Part shown: positions 1 through 14,300 of the stretch, one piece after another
Layout: each line of letters starts with the position of its first letter
Position numbering within the stretch: the stretch's first letter is position 1
Source of the DNA: Mansonella perstans
Taxonomy: Eukaryota; Nematoda; Chromadorea; Rhabditida; Onchocercidae
Direction of reading: 5' to 3'
DNA length: 64,000 nt
NCBI GenBank assembly: GCA_037074765.1
Contig: JBAMDO010000056.1
Location: 372,001-436,000, forward strand
Notes under the pieces: model-generated
Databases searched by the model: none
What the model saw: only the letters and a program-made list of their open reading frames with translations
Told to the model about the DNA's origin: nothing
Made by a program: the position numbers and the translations under genes

Positions 1-2046
1 AGATATTACTGTTCTAAGCTTTAATTTCTGCCCATTATGTACTAATTGCTTCCATTTGATTTCGTTTCAAATCATTCATAATTGATAAAAGTGCAAACAT
101 TAAGGCTCATTAGGTCCAAAGTGTTTTTGGTGAAAAAAATCGTAAAATACTTGCCAGGGCCATAACGAAAAAAAAATGGGCTAAGTTTTTTTTGCTGCCT
201 TATATTAATTAGTTTATTGCGCAAAATTCTGCGCATTGCAAAACTATCGTTGTTATCCTTTGGTTCACTGACGAAACACAATGAATTTTTCAGATATATG
301 ACACGTGAAATTTCCGAATTTAATTGCATGAATCAGGAAAAAGTTGTTTTTGCTAAATCAGAAAGCACGATTAACAATTTACTTCATCCAGCAATTTCTG
401 TATTTGCAAAATAATTATGGGAGTTAAAAACTAAGATTTATCAGCTGGAAATAAAGGAAATTGCGGAATCCTGAAATATTTTTTAAAAAATACGTGCAAA
501 ACATCAATTTATATCAGTTGATCAACTGGTCAGTTGTCGGAACGGAACTTTCAATTTTAACACTAAAGCAAAAAGTATTTAAAATGGAAGTAATCATTTC
601 TGAACTTTCCAGAAAAGTGATAAATTTGAGTTATTGTTAGTAAAATTACCTTTCAACTTGCAGTAAACAAAGACATTTTTTCCATTTAATTAAATTGATG
701 AGACAGTTTGGTATTGCTTCAAGATTGATAAAGTTATCATGGTATTAATTACTTACTGACATTGCTAGAAAGGTCAAATTCATCGATTCGTATTGACAGA
801 ATGAGTAAGTGAAGTTCTCATTCTTCCGTACAGCAAGAAGTTTTTCCTTTCCCTAATGTTTTGATGGAAAATGGTAATAAAATTTTTATTTTGAAATTGA
901 ATTATTTTATTGACAATTTATTGTAATCGAGAATTTACTGTAAAACATTGAGAATTTACTGTAATTGTTTGACAATATTTTATTTCTTTCTCTATTTTTT
1001 GCTTTTTTCCTGAAATATTCTTTGCTAATATATTATTTCTAGTTATAAAATATTGTTGTAATATTTGCCGCATTTTTTATTTCGATTTCTCTTTCGTAAA
1101 AAGAAAATTTTGAGTGATTTAATTTGTTGCAACTCATACCTCTCAGCTTTTTATCGTCCGTTCCCAAGCATGTGATCTGATAAATGACAAGATCATTAAA
1201 CATTTTTCCTTTTTCCTGATTTTAATTTCATTTTAATTTCGATTTTAATCAATTTTGTCCAGTCTTGACATTGTATGCAAATATGATGGAAAAATTCTCA
1301 TAAATGATAATTTCAAATTAGTGGCAATTTATGAAGACTTTATGCTAAAAGTTTATCAGTGATGTTAACATTTTTTTGACTAATCTTTGTATGCAATGCT
1401 AAGTAATGTGATTGTTGCCCCGTTTTCCTTCACATCATGGCGAGTATTTAACAATAAGAACTATAAAAAACAAAAGACAATTAGAAATTTCTGAAATCTG
1501 AGTTCAAAATTTTTCTCCCAACAATCTTAACACTAAATTCGTACTTCTACAAGAAACGTTTCATATTGCGTGAAGTTTTTGAATCAAAGAATCTTCAAGT
1601 GAATTTGAATTTACGAAATAATAATTACTTTTCTCAATAACTTATGTGAACAAATAAATTAAACGTAAATTGCAGTATGATCAGAAATTGATTGTGACAG
1701 GTATGAATTGAATATAATGCTAAATCTGCTGACTTGAACCTCTACAAATCAAGAGAGATTAAACAAGCAGCAATAGACAATCGTTTCACAGTTTCTTGTT
1801 TTCTTTTTTTTTTTGTTCTTCCCAGGACAGTTTCATAAATTCATAATTTGAATGGAAATTTAATTGTCAAAGCAGGAAAAGAAAAATTGTTAGAAAAGAT
1901 GAATCCAGCGCTAAAACTTCTGCGTAATTTATTGCAAAAGATCAAAAATGCTGACGATGAAATTATTAATTTTATGTGATGCTGTTTTTCCTTCCGAAAT
2001 GATCCTTTTAAAAAAAACCCCTCCATTACCTAATTCATTTTATTAT

Positions 2047-2136
2047 AAGCAAGTACATTTAGGCAAGTTAAAAGCAAGTACTTCTAGGCAAATAAAAAGC
2101 ATGTACTTTTAGGCAAGCAAAAAGCGAGCACTTTTA
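2047..2136. repeat. 25-bp tandem repeat, about 3.5 copies
   Basis: Units start at 2047, 2072, 2097 and 2122 (partial). Each begins AAGC(A/G)(A/T)G(T/C)AC and carries a TAGGCAA core, and neighbouring units differ by a few substitutions. It lies about 260 bp upstream of the Aster-like start codon, in the 5' flank or a 5' UTR intron. No function is shown. Confidence 0.8.
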
Positions 2137-2350
2137 TGAATTTATCATAAGCAAGAATTTATTTTTATTTGTTTTTTAATTTATACTAAAGGTGGCCTAG
2201 ATCATGATGTAATTTTATGAATTTTATGATAGTTTATAAATTTATATTATTGTTAGAAGTTTAATGATCGACTAATTAACCATCAAATTGTTCGCCGAAT
2301 TGTCTTCTTATCACAGCAGATATTTTCCTGCACTTAATTTTGCTTCATTT

Positions 2351-2362
2351 TTTGCTTTTTCA
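2351..2362 (+). promoter_or_regulatory. Splice acceptor before first coding exon (possible SL trans-splice site)
   Basis: A pyrimidine-rich tract ending in CAG lies 36 bases before the ATG at 2399. In nematodes such a site next to a start codon is often used for spliced-leader addition. It could equally be the 3' end of an intron whose upstream 5' UTR exon is not visible. The open frame reaches slightly upstream of 2399 only through a TTG codon, so ATG 2399 is chosen. Confidence 0.4.
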
Positions 2363-2398
2363 GTTTTAAATAATTGAAATTTGAAAAGGAGCAGCGCA

Positions 2399-5300
2399 AT
2401 GAACAATGCCAGCAATGCGGAAGGCAGTAGAGAAGGAGGAAATGCTATATCGTCGCCTGATTTGCCATCCGAAATACGTCCAAAATCTTATAGCTTTATG
2501 AACAATGAAGATGTCATATTTAAGGCAAATATTATGAAAAATACTGGAAATCCCAAAATTAATTCATTTGAAAAGATTTCTTCCTTGACAAATCTAGATA
2601 ATCCTGCAAAAACACGTTCATTTCTTCGAGATTTCCGAAAATTATTCACAAAAAGTAAAACTTCAATGGATGCTATTGCTACTGTTGCTACTACTACAAC
2701 TAGTACTACCTCTACTCTTGTTACTACAAGTAGTAATCAGATACAGAATGAAATGGAAGATTTAAGTGATTGGATGACCCAGTCTAGAAAAAAGTCCCGA
2801 TCCTGGTCACATTATGAAGCTCAGAAAATTTTTCGGATATGTCAAAAATTTACTGAATCAAAGTCAAATAGCAAACGCATTTATTCAACATTTCGAGCAC
2901 TACGAAATAACCAAAACATGGGACTAATAAATCATGTGTTTAACGATAATACCGTATATGAAAATACCATATATGCCAAGGTACTTTTCTTTATTGATTA
3001 GAATCATTCTTTCTATTTCATAGCATTCAATTGTACTATTGACTAATAATTTTAATCTGAGACAACCTTGTCATTAAACAATATCGCCTACTGCTACTTT
3101 ACCATATTTCTGTTACAGTGTGTATCTCTCGTTATTACTTATTTCTTTTTCATTACAGTTTATCGTTGAATATTATCTTTTTACACCACCCCAATAATAT
3201 TTCTACCGCATATTGCAAAATTTAATGCAATTTTCAATTAAATCTCACTTAGACGACCTAGGATATCTCAGCCTGTCTAGTATAACCATAACTTTGGTGT
3301 TTTTTTTCGGATCATTTCATCAATTTCCTAATAAAGTTTCAATATGAAAAACCGACCGGTATTACAGCCGATACTTTATACTACTGGTATTTTTGAACAA
3401 CACTATCATACCAATTAGGAGAACAAATTAATGCGACAAAAATGAAAAGTGTTAAAATATAGTGTTAAAATCGGTACAAAATATTCAAGTCTTCTCGAAT
3501 AAGCAAAATTTTTGAGTGACTCAGGAATTTCCGGAAGGAACCTCAACGAAATGGCAATCAGATCAGTGCAGTCATAGCACTAGCAACCTTTATATGCCGA
3601 CAAAACCGGAAAAAATGGAAACTGGAAGTGTGAAAAAGCAAAATAATGAAACGAATGATATTAATTCTATGTGGATAGTTCGAGCAGATGAGAGAAACGA
3701 TTCAGGTTCTACTTTTTTGTTTAATGCACTTTTGTATCTCCTTGTCGCATGTCATCTTACTCTGATAAATCTAATTTTCCTCATCTTAAACATTTCTCAA
3801 TCTTTTCCACTATTGTTTTGAAAGGTTTATTACACAATTCATAATTATCGCTGTTTTAAACAATTTCTAATCATTATTATTTTAAGCTTCTATTATACAA
3901 TTCTTAATTACTATTATTTAAATATTTACTAAATACCCTTTCTGATAAAAATTAGTCAGAAAAATTAATTTTAAAATTTGCAAGATTTTTTTTTGATTTA
4001 CAAAAAAGTAATAAAAATTATTTATTTTCCGTCATTTTCCTTCTGGACGACTAATTGATTTATTTCATTGATACTGGAAATAACTGAAGGAAAATAGAAT
4101 CATCTGCTCCCAAACAAATATTCACTATTGATTTATTTTATTATATTTTAAAAGATATTTCAATTTTTGTTTTTTGCATTTTACTAAAATGTTCAAAGGA
4201 CGAGTAAGGGAAGTTTTCTTCGTCCTCTCATTAAATAAGCTTCATTTATTCTTTCCTTATTAAAAAAAAATTTTTTTCTCATTTACAATTTCAAATACAA
4301 ATATCAAAAAGGCTATGAATGTATTAATTAATTAAACTCTATGCTGTACTACTAAGTAAGCTGGGAGATGGTTTAAATGACAAGTTAAACATTTATCTTT
4401 AAGCTTAATAATAATTAATTAAATTATTTTTGTGTACAAATTTAATAATTATTTCTGGCATTTATGGAAAATTTAAAACAAAAAAATTTGCTAGTAATGA
4501 ACATGCCTGTAGAATTTTTTCCTAGTCTGCAAGCAATCACTTTGCCTTTAATTATTGATAATTTCCAAAATACTCATGAATAAATGTTAAATTCCGCGAA
4601 AAATTTTAGTCACACGAACTACTAAATACTTGATACTTAATTAACTTACTGTCATCGTTGTTAATTTTTATTTTAACCTTGACCCTACTAATTAATGATC
4701 AATTTAGCTTTCGTTTAAAAAAATTTCTGGAAAAACAAATCTGTCTGAAATTATTAATGTTTTGATAATGAAAATCTAATCCAAAAAAAACTTTTTAATT
4801 CTTTAAAATTTCCATCATATTCTTTTTAATTGTTCTTTTAACAATTCACTGATCAACTAACATGATTCATAAATTAACTATTAATCAATGAAAATCCTCA
4901 ACATCGATTCACTTAATGGACTCGAGTAAGCGCTTGTAGAAAGTCGAAAAGGTAATAAATATTAAATGTTTAGATACAAAAGATTTTTTGCTCTTTCTAA
5001 TACCTGTAATTTTCTAGTTAAAAAATTAATTTGGGGCGCTTTGTGAAGTTTTCCAAAAGGAAACTTTTCAAGTTTTACGCAGCAAATATATTTTTTGCTG
5101 ACTTTTTTGCTGTAACATGATATTTAAAAATTTATTAAAAAATAGAAAGTGGAATTTAATAAACATTCAAACAAATATTTCTTTGGCTATCATTTTTCAC
5201 TCAAATATGTTGCACTCTAAGTTTTGATTTTCTTAATCAGTTTAAAACTCAAATTTAATTATTTTATATTTTATCATCTTCAACAATTCTTTTTTTTTCG

Positions 5301-8300
5301 TTTCATTTTGAAACTGACACTAAATACTGGATTTGGTTGGAATGAAATTGAGGCCATGGATTAATCGGAATTTAATTATATCCTGAAATAGAAATTTTTT
5401 TTTTAAAGAATGGAGGAAAGGGATTTCATGAAATTTAGAATTAAAAATGAGGCTTGGCTTTTTTTGTCGATTTCTGCCTTACCAATTTCTTTGAGTCCGA
5501 GGAAATTGAACTGCACTTATTCTAATTTCCAGTTAAACATGAGAAGAGACGAATGATAGAGAATTGAATGAACTATATTATGCTGTTCAGTGGGAAAATA
5601 AATGAAACAGTTCGGTTTTTCAGTCAGCGATGAAATTAATTTTGAAATTTTGCTCACTTTGATAATTTTTTTCTTGAATTCAAAAACAAATGTCTTTCAG
5701 TGCCAAATGTATATGCTGTAGAAAAGTTCATAGCGTATGGATACTTCTGTCAAGTACGTCTGTACCAAGCGTACGCTTTACTCCAAGGATATACAAAAGA
5801 TTTGAAGTTAAAAATTTATCTTCCATATAAACATATTCAACAAATTCGACTTATTTATGCCAATAAAAATTCGGAACAAATTATGGTTAGTTCTTTTTTT
5901 TGCAATTATTGAAATATCACACGAATTTGGGTGTAAAGAATAGATCTTCCGATCAGTTACAAATAATTGAGAAGTCGGTCATTTAATCTTGAGAAAAAGG
6001 TTAGCAATGCAAAATTCAATCATTTATTACATCCATCACTGGTTTAATTATCCGCAGAATTTCATTTACCAATCGAATTAATCGAAATAGTTAAATTTGT
6101 GGAACTCGTTGAAATCTCTTATTTCTTTATGTAATTAATTAGTAGAGTTTGTAATTCTTAAATTGTTGAATTCGCTAAAGTCTCCTATCTTTTCATGTAG
6201 TTAATTAGCAGACTTTGTAATTCTCAAGCTCTCTTTCAAACTTTTTTAAATTAACTTCTAAGCAAAAAAAATTGTACAAATTTTTTTTAATCCAATAGTT
6301 TTCTTAGTCAGTCTTCCAACTTTGTATTTTTCCATTAATATTTTTCCTTTTTTTATAAAGTATAGTTTTGTCATTAATTAATTTGGTTTTTTTGGGTTAA
6401 TTGTTTTCTTGTTCTATGATGCATTTTTATTTTTGTACTAAACAATGTGCAGCAATTATGAATCGAAAAAATTTATTTCAATTTAACTTTGTAAACTAAA
6501 TGAATTTATCGAATATGATATTTAAATTTCATTTATTTTTTAATCGTTTTCAAAAAAATTTTTTTAGAAATTTAAAGCAAAAAATGGTGCGCATTTGTTG
6601 AAATTAGAAATTTTTCCGCAATAGATTGATTATTCAAGCACATTAGTCACTTATTATCACATTAAATTATTTGTTTCACTTCACATGCCGATGAGGAAAT
6701 GAATCGAACAGTTTTTTTTGGTAGAAAATTAAAGCAAGCTCCTTCACTTTGATGAAAAGCAAAATATCATAGCAATATTTTTCTTTTCCCTTTTCTCTCC
6801 CTCTCTTTCTCTTTCTCTTTCTCTCTCTCCTTCCCTTCTATAAATTAAACTGTAGTTTTTAATTAAAAGACTTTTTCAATTGAATTTTTTCCTCACTTCG
6901 TCCATTACTTTTTTACGCCATAAAATTTCGCCACTATTCAATCAATAAATGTTATTTGAAAAGAAATATTTGTTGGCTATAAATAGAACATTTCTTTTAG
7001 AAAAAAAAAAACAAAAAACTTTTGAATAATTTATCGGAATTTTTTCATTCTATTAATTGTTTGAGTTAATTTGGAAAAACTGTTCAAATCTAAAATTTAT
7101 AATAATTTAGTTTTGTTTATTCAAATTTCAAAATTACAATATGATAGTTGATGAAGTAAAGAAAGACAGGTAGACAAACGGAGAGAGACGTGGAAAAAGT
7201 AAAGTTAAAGTTCAAGGAAATTCTATATTTTTGACTGCTTCTCATCTTGATAGCAACTAAATCAAACTTCAAAGTTTTCGGTTGCTTCTGTTTTCAGCAA
7301 CTAACATTTTCGCTATTTGTTTATGATGCCATCAAGACATCTCGGGTGATTTCCGAATGATTGGCTAAATTTGCACAGTAATTGTTATGATTGGTGATTC
7401 AAATTCATTGTGTAAATTGGTGTTTTTTTTGCATTAACTGAATCACTGATTGACTTTAAATTCATTTAATTCTTGAAACAAAGTTGCCATTATTCTCAAG
7501 TCTTTTCGAAATGTCTTGCTAAATAACTCAATTTGTTATTTACCATTTATTAGTTTAGTATTTATTGTTTATTCATTTATAAGCATTTTATCATATTTCT
7601 TAAAAATGTTTTTTTTTTTTGACAGAAGTGAAATTTCGTTTTGCTTTAAAATTGAAATTTTATTTCAACCAAATTTGTAGATTGAAATGGTGCGAAAGAA
7701 AATTCGTTTTACAACAAAGAGGCATATTTTCAAAGATCTTTGTCAATTCTGGCATACGGCAATCACTTTATCAAATAATAACAAAAAGGTCAGGTGAAAT
7801 TTTATTGCTAAATTTTTCAATTTTAATTCCATTTGAAAATTTTGAATTTCATTGACATCGAAAATGCCAGTGAATCTTAAGGTGCTTTATGAGTTGAATA
7901 GTTTACTCAGTTTATTTTTCAATTAATGAAGTCATCAATCATTTTTCTCTCTCTCTCTCTCTCTTTGAATCATCATTCCAAAATCAAATTCAATTACTGA
8001 TATATTTTAACAAATTCTTTGCTCCATCCTTTATTTTTCCCCTTTTTCCTCCACTTAATTCTATTGAATTAAAATTGTCCAAAATTTATTGAATCTTTAC
8101 ACTTAGCTACTTTTTTTCTTTTTCACTAAATTTACAGAATTCTAATGAAAAACATGCCAAAATTTATTCAGAAAAAACAATGGATAATTTAATGCAAGAA
8201 ATTAATTATAAATTTGCATAATAAAAAGGAAAAAATATTTGACTATTTTGCATTCATCACTTACTAGTATTTATTGCTGAATATTGATGACAATGTGGTG

Positions 8301-11300
8301 ATCACTTACAAGTATTTACTGTTGAATATTGATGACAATATGGTACTGTCAGTAAGTTATTAATACTTCTTATGTTCGATGATAGCTTGATCTACGACCT
8401 TTTTGGTTGTTTATCAATGACTAAGTTAATTAAGGTTTGTGACATGACTACATGCTAATTCCATTTATTTATAAAGTGATATTTCAAACTTCAATTTCTC
8501 TAAAATTCAATGTATCATCAGTTAAAATAGTAGCGCGAAATAGTGGCGGCATCGATTATACCACATTTCTTTTTTGAAAAAAACTTATGCATCGCACTTA
8601 TTCGGCATATCTGGCCAGTTTTTTTTCTTTGGTCAAAATGACCATTTTGTTACGTCCAACGATGGTCATTAAAATTTCATGATTTTAATTGAATGCAAAT
8701 AATTCTCGCAAACTGGTAATGATAAATTTTTCAAAATTTTCATAGCAGATTTTCCCTAAAGTTGATTTTTGACTAGGCCAAAAATAATTCCATTTTCGGG
8801 TGTTGATTTTCATAAATTGTACAGTCAAATAAAACTGACTTAATAATATGCCTATTATGAGGCACTTATTTTGATAGCGAGATTTTCAAATAACAAAAAG
8901 CCTTGTTTAACAACTCACTGAATAAAAGATAACGAAGTGCTTTATTTGCGAAAAAAGAGCCAATTAATAAATAATTAATTATTTCTCGAAATGCTGGAAA
9001 AAAGTAATAAGCGAATAAAAGATAAAAATCCCATTTCGAGACTTTTTCTCGGATGAAAAAGAAACGGATAAATTGGGTAAGAACAATTAATAATTTGTCA
9101 GCCATTTTTGCGGATGAGAAGCAAGATAATCACTGTGGATGAGAGGCAAAATAGGATAGAATGATAAAATTCATTTTTTGAAATATCTTGAAATTATAAA
9201 CGTTGTGAAAACTTATGGAGAGACAATTTTCTAGACTGAAATTTTGTCGAAATTCAGCAAATTAATAACTTTTCAAAGTGTGGACAATAAGAGGTACCGA
9301 TTCGATCGTGAAAACTCACTTACGAGTGTTCACTATTCTGGCTAAATCATTTAATTCTGCTCAAAATAGTTTGGCCAGAGAAATACGGAACTCTTTATAA
9401 AACTTTTTGTCCTTTGTGAGCAAAAACAGTGATGACACAATTTGAATTGCATCATTTTATGCCTAACGACTGACTACTCTGGATAATCTACATTGACAAT
9501 CCTATTACGAAGCTTTACATCGCGAAGAAATTTTTCAGTTTTTTTCGATGAATTCAATCAATTGAAGTAAACTTTAAAAGAAGCTCTAAAATGATTTTTT
9601 CAGTGGAAAATTCGACCTTTTTAAAAATAAATTCAAACAACTGGAATTTCTATTTAGCCTTAAATTGATTGTTTGAAAATCAAAATGTTAAAAATATTTT
9701 TTGTCTTTTAGAAATTGATCCGATCATTTTCGAATGCAAAAACAAACAAAACAATAAGCAGAACAATCTTTAAATCAAATACCACAAAAGCAATAGTTCC
9801 ATCGCACTCCAATAAATGCATTGTATGTTTCTTCTTTCCCTTTATTCTTTTTTCACCAAATTTTGCTAGCAGAAATAAATTTTTAAAGTTTTTCAAATTT
9901 TCAAAGTTTATTCCTTCTGGCAAAAAAAGCAAGCAATTTTCATTACTGCACATACATGCAGGCGTGCGCAACTTTTTTGCAAAATTCACAAAAGAAATTT
10001 TTGAATAATTGATTTTAGGGAATGAATGAATTTGCATATTCAAATTGCAAAAATTTGTGCAATAGATGTCCATTTATTACTTTCTTCAAGATTTAATTAA
10101 AAAGTTTTTTTTATTTTAGTTAAATATAATATTTTTCATATTGTATATAATTGTTTTCATAGCAGTTTTTTTTTTTCACTCAATACAACTTAGTTTCATT
10201 CAATTAACTTACTGGCTAATTGAAAATTGAAAGTGAATCTTTTAAAATTACATGAAGAAGAAACACTGCACAATGCGAATACAATTCATTATCATTCATG
10301 AATATTTGAATTTTTAAATCGTTAAAATTTTAACATATTTAAAATTTTACGATGTATCTCTTCCTAATAACTTCAATGATTGCTGATCGAGATAACAGCT
10401 TTATCAGTTAGTGATTTGAAAAAAAAAGGAAAAAAACAAATTAAGAAACTTCAAACCATAGTGTGAAAAAAAAAATATCAGCAGAATATCGTGCTAGCTT
10501 GAGTTCAGTAAAATAATTAGCAATTAATGCGACTTATTTCAATCCTATTAAAATTAATGAAATTTATACATAAATTAAAATGATAAACCATGTAATTAGA
10601 AATTAGTTATAATTTAAATTATGGATAATTTATGTGACAAAGTAAATAATTAGTTGTTAATGCAAACTTACTTCAATTATATTAAAACTGATGAAACTTA
10701 GGTATAATTGAAATTAAAATGAACAGAATTAGGGAATCTTGTTAAGTGGATTGTTGAATAGCAAGTCAAACTGAAGATAAAGTTTGAGTTGGACCTGAGG
10801 GAAGTGTCGATCGTCAAAACTTGTAAAAGACTGAAGTGTGTACGAAACGTGCAAGAAATCCTTTTATAAAGGCGACGTAAGTTACAGTAATATGAAACAT
10901 TACAATGGAAGTATCCTTTGTGTGATGAATCTTTTATGTAAAAATGTCCTTAAGAACTTTTCTGCTAAGTTACAAGTAATTTAATTGCTTGCAACATATA
11001 AATTCTCTCAGTGTTTCCGATAGTTTCCACTGATCTGTTTAATAAAATTGATTAACTCTTCACAAGGCAAAAAATTTTTTTTTCATAATTTTAAAATATT
11101 ACTTTTTTATTTTTAGAATATAAATTTTAAGTTTGTAAAAAAGCTTTTTCAAATCAATGAATATAAAATTTTAATTTAAATTTGCGAACTTTTTTATTCC
11201 ACTTCATTGGCTCAATTATCTCCTAAATTTTAATTAGTTAGCTAATAGGATGGATGAATGGAGAGCGAAAGAAATGTGCAGTGAACTTTCTCTTCTTAGC

Positions 11301-14300
11301 TGTATCTCTCTTTTTCTCTCCTAACAAATAATCTCTCCTATATTTCATTCATCCTCTTGCTTGCTTTCACTCTTTCATTTTCAAGATGACTTCAGGATTG
11401 CTTCTACAGCAAAATGAATATTTCTGGCTTTTTCTTAATTTTAAAATTCTATCGACGATAAAAATTTTTCACATTGCTTTATGCATTAATCTTGCCATAT
11501 TATCTGTCATATTTGTTATATTTAGACAGCTTTAGCTTTAAGGAAAAGAGCAAAACATGAGGCTTAAAATTCGATTATTAGCACTGATGGTCCTTAAGGC
11601 CTAGATTCAGCACGCAAATGCAATCCATAATATGCAATAATTTCTCCTCTTCTTTACATTTTCAGTTTACATTATTTTCTCTGTTCTTTTTCTTTCTTAA
11701 CCTTTATATGCCAAAATGAATTTTTTGCTTTTCCTATTCTAATTTTCTCACTGCTTTTTTTAATTGTATAAAGTTGAAAATTGATTTTATCAAAATATTT
11801 TAGTTAAATTATAATTGTATAAGAATGTTAAATTAAGTTGGCAGTGAAAAAATTTTAATGCGAAATATGCAAAAATGCCATCCAATTAAATGAAGGCACA
11901 GCAATTAATTTTGAAAGTTTACTAAATCTTAGAGAAACATTTGTTTGAAATGTAATATTTATAATATTTTTTGTTATCTGCAGCAAGTTGCAGACTGCAG
12001 ATTGCAGTTTAGCTAATATACATTGCAAGCTAGGAAGACTGTTTATTGCAAATTAGAACAAATAGGTTGCATGTAACAAATGAGCAATTAGGAACGTAAA
12101 AATTCGCATATCGCTCATATCGTACTCTTTCATAGATCATAGTGCTAGATGAGTGTTAATTAATTTCGAAAAATTAGAAATTGAGATATATTTATTTCAA
12201 ATATGTAAAAGAATACGATATGATTGATAACCGAAAGAAAAAAAAGCGCAGTTAGCTTCTTGTACATGTATATATTTCCTAATGAATAAATGTATAATCA
12301 AGTTAATGAATTCAAATATTGTATAACAGGTATTGAATGAAAATGACACGGATCAAAATCATCAACAAAGACTAGTGCAGAAGTTGGATAACGCTTCAGC
12401 AGCTGCTGATAATGATATTAGCGATAGAATTGACAAAGCATATTCCACACTGTTTGTTTCATTTCTCAATTTTAATTCGTTAAATTCTCCAGAAATTCAT
12501 TTTCAAACAAACAAGTGTTTGATAGAAAATGAAAGTTTGCAAGCAGGTAAGATAGATAATGCAATTCAAAAAAATGAAGTTAAAGAAAAAAAAGACAGGT
12601 TTTAGGAAAGTTTGAATAAGCGGCGAAATTGATACAGATGACATATGATGACAAGTAGGCAAAGCCATGACTGATAAAAGAATTTAGAATTTGAAATTTC
12701 TATTTTCAAAATAATTGAAGAAATAAATATTAATTTGTACTTTTATTTTATTGCATGTTATTTTTTACTTGATGAATTTAGAATAAGCATTATAACTAGT
12801 CCTCTTCGGTAATTTCGTTTAGCTCAAAATAATTTTAAAAAAGTTCGAAATTTTAATATTGGAAAATTAATCATTTTGGTAAATTTTTGTGGAATTTTTG
12901 ATTTTGAATTATATATTTTGATTTGATTTTTCTACAAAAAAAGTATTACTTTACTTGAAATAATAAAATAGATGAATTGAAGTGACAGAATTCAATTCAC
13001 AGAATTGAAGAAATTATTAATTGTAGGGATGAACTACTATCCGAAGCAACCTGTACAAGTGTTTCATCAACATTATCGTTATCATCATTAAACGCAGATG
13101 CAACAATGACCGGCGTACCGGATTCGAAATTTCCCAACGATAACAGCGACTGTATCGAGGGACGCCAAAACAGTGGTATTTCTGTTGATATCGGTAAGAA
13201 ATTTTGTATTTTTCTTTAATTCACTTAGAATTAATAAATTTTTTCATTTGCTTATTTGTTGTTAACAAAAAGCTTTGTTTTCTTTTGAAATTCCTTTTTT
13301 ATTTCTCGAAATTCTTCCTGTTTCTATAAATCTCGACCTTCGGAATTCTACCTATTTCAAAAATTTGAAACAAATGAAAAAGTTTGGAAGGAGAAATGAA
13401 AAAATTTTGTTTGCTTCTAATCCAATTTGCAATATTTGATCGAATGTCAAAGTTCACTTTCAGTGAAATAATTTAACTTTAACTTCATTCGAAATACTTA
13501 ATGACATTTCAGAGTTCAGATTTATTTCATTTTTTTTTTGTTTCAGAGGCAAAAGTTCCATGTCAATGTCAATCACATTTAGGCCGATCGTTCCTTGACA
13601 AAGTATATCCATTGACAACTGAACAACTCTTTGCTATTCTTTTTTCACCGACACCATGGTATCATTATTTATGTGAAATTGTCAACAAAACAGGTAAGCA
13701 ATATGCATACCTCTGATGAAATTATCTGTTCATTTCAATTTCAATAAATGAGCGCTGAAATTTTAAATTTGAAAATTTGTGAATATTCCATAAAATTGTC
13801 TTTTTGGCGAAGTTTTAATTTATGAACAATCGAAAAATTTTGTTAACTTATTTATAATTTAAATGCAATGCAATATTATTATGTAAATGGCTACAATGTA
13901 AATGCATTTTTTTTTGAATTTAAAATTGCAGCGCATGGAAGAACGCTGAATACTGTAACTAGTAAGTAATTTTTCTTTTTTAATATTGTAATTTTAATTT
14001 TTTTTCACTTTTAAATTTCTTCTATTATTTCAAAATTCATCAGATATTGTCATCATTCAATGTGACAGTTGTTTGCGATTGATTTTTCAATTTTATTCTA
14101 CTGCACTGATACATGCATTAATAATGTCATTGTAATAATTGTTAGATTATGTGGCAACATCGTGGATAACGGAAAAACCTACTGTCACCACACGTACAGT
14201 CACTTATACTATGTCATTAAATAACACGTTAGGTCCAAAAAGTACGTCAATTACTGAAAAACAGGTTATTCATTTCAAATAAATTTTTTATTTTTTTTTA

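Larger units (their letters stand above)
1..2398. other. Upstream noncoding region / 5' flank of the Aster-like gene
   Basis: No coding exon could be supported here. A 65-codon open frame at 217-414 (+) has no recognisable motif and lies in AT-rich sequence. The region holds a 25-bp tandem repeat (2047-2136), and at its right end a polypyrimidine tract with TTTTTCAG ending at 2362, which is the likely cis- or trans-splice acceptor for the first coding exon of the gene that starts at 2399. An upstream noncoding exon is possible but not visible. Confidence 0.5.

Noticed and set aside
3706..3821. Hydrophobic tail in the open frame after 3705 that looks like a membrane helix
   Set aside because: It follows a usable donor (GTTCTA at 3706) and the exon must join 5701 in phase 1 to reach the GRAM domain; the tail is intron readthrough.
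7619..7855. 78-codon open frame over Aster exon 4
   Set aside because: A different frame of the same bases, entered at the TTTGTAG acceptor (exon 7681-7788), gives the GRAM end and agrees in phase on both sides.
6785..7970. CT-rich runs (6785-6835 and 7945-7965)
   Set aside because: Ordinary intronic microsatellites; not listed as features of interest.
9823..10008. Continuation of the open frame past Aster exon 5
   Set aside because: A GTATGT donor at 9823 ends the exon and the next exon (12330) joins in phase 0; the rest is Phe/Lys-rich intron translation.
13501..13546. Open frame extension upstream of Aster exon 8
   Set aside because: It lies before the TTTCAG acceptor at 13546 and is intronic.
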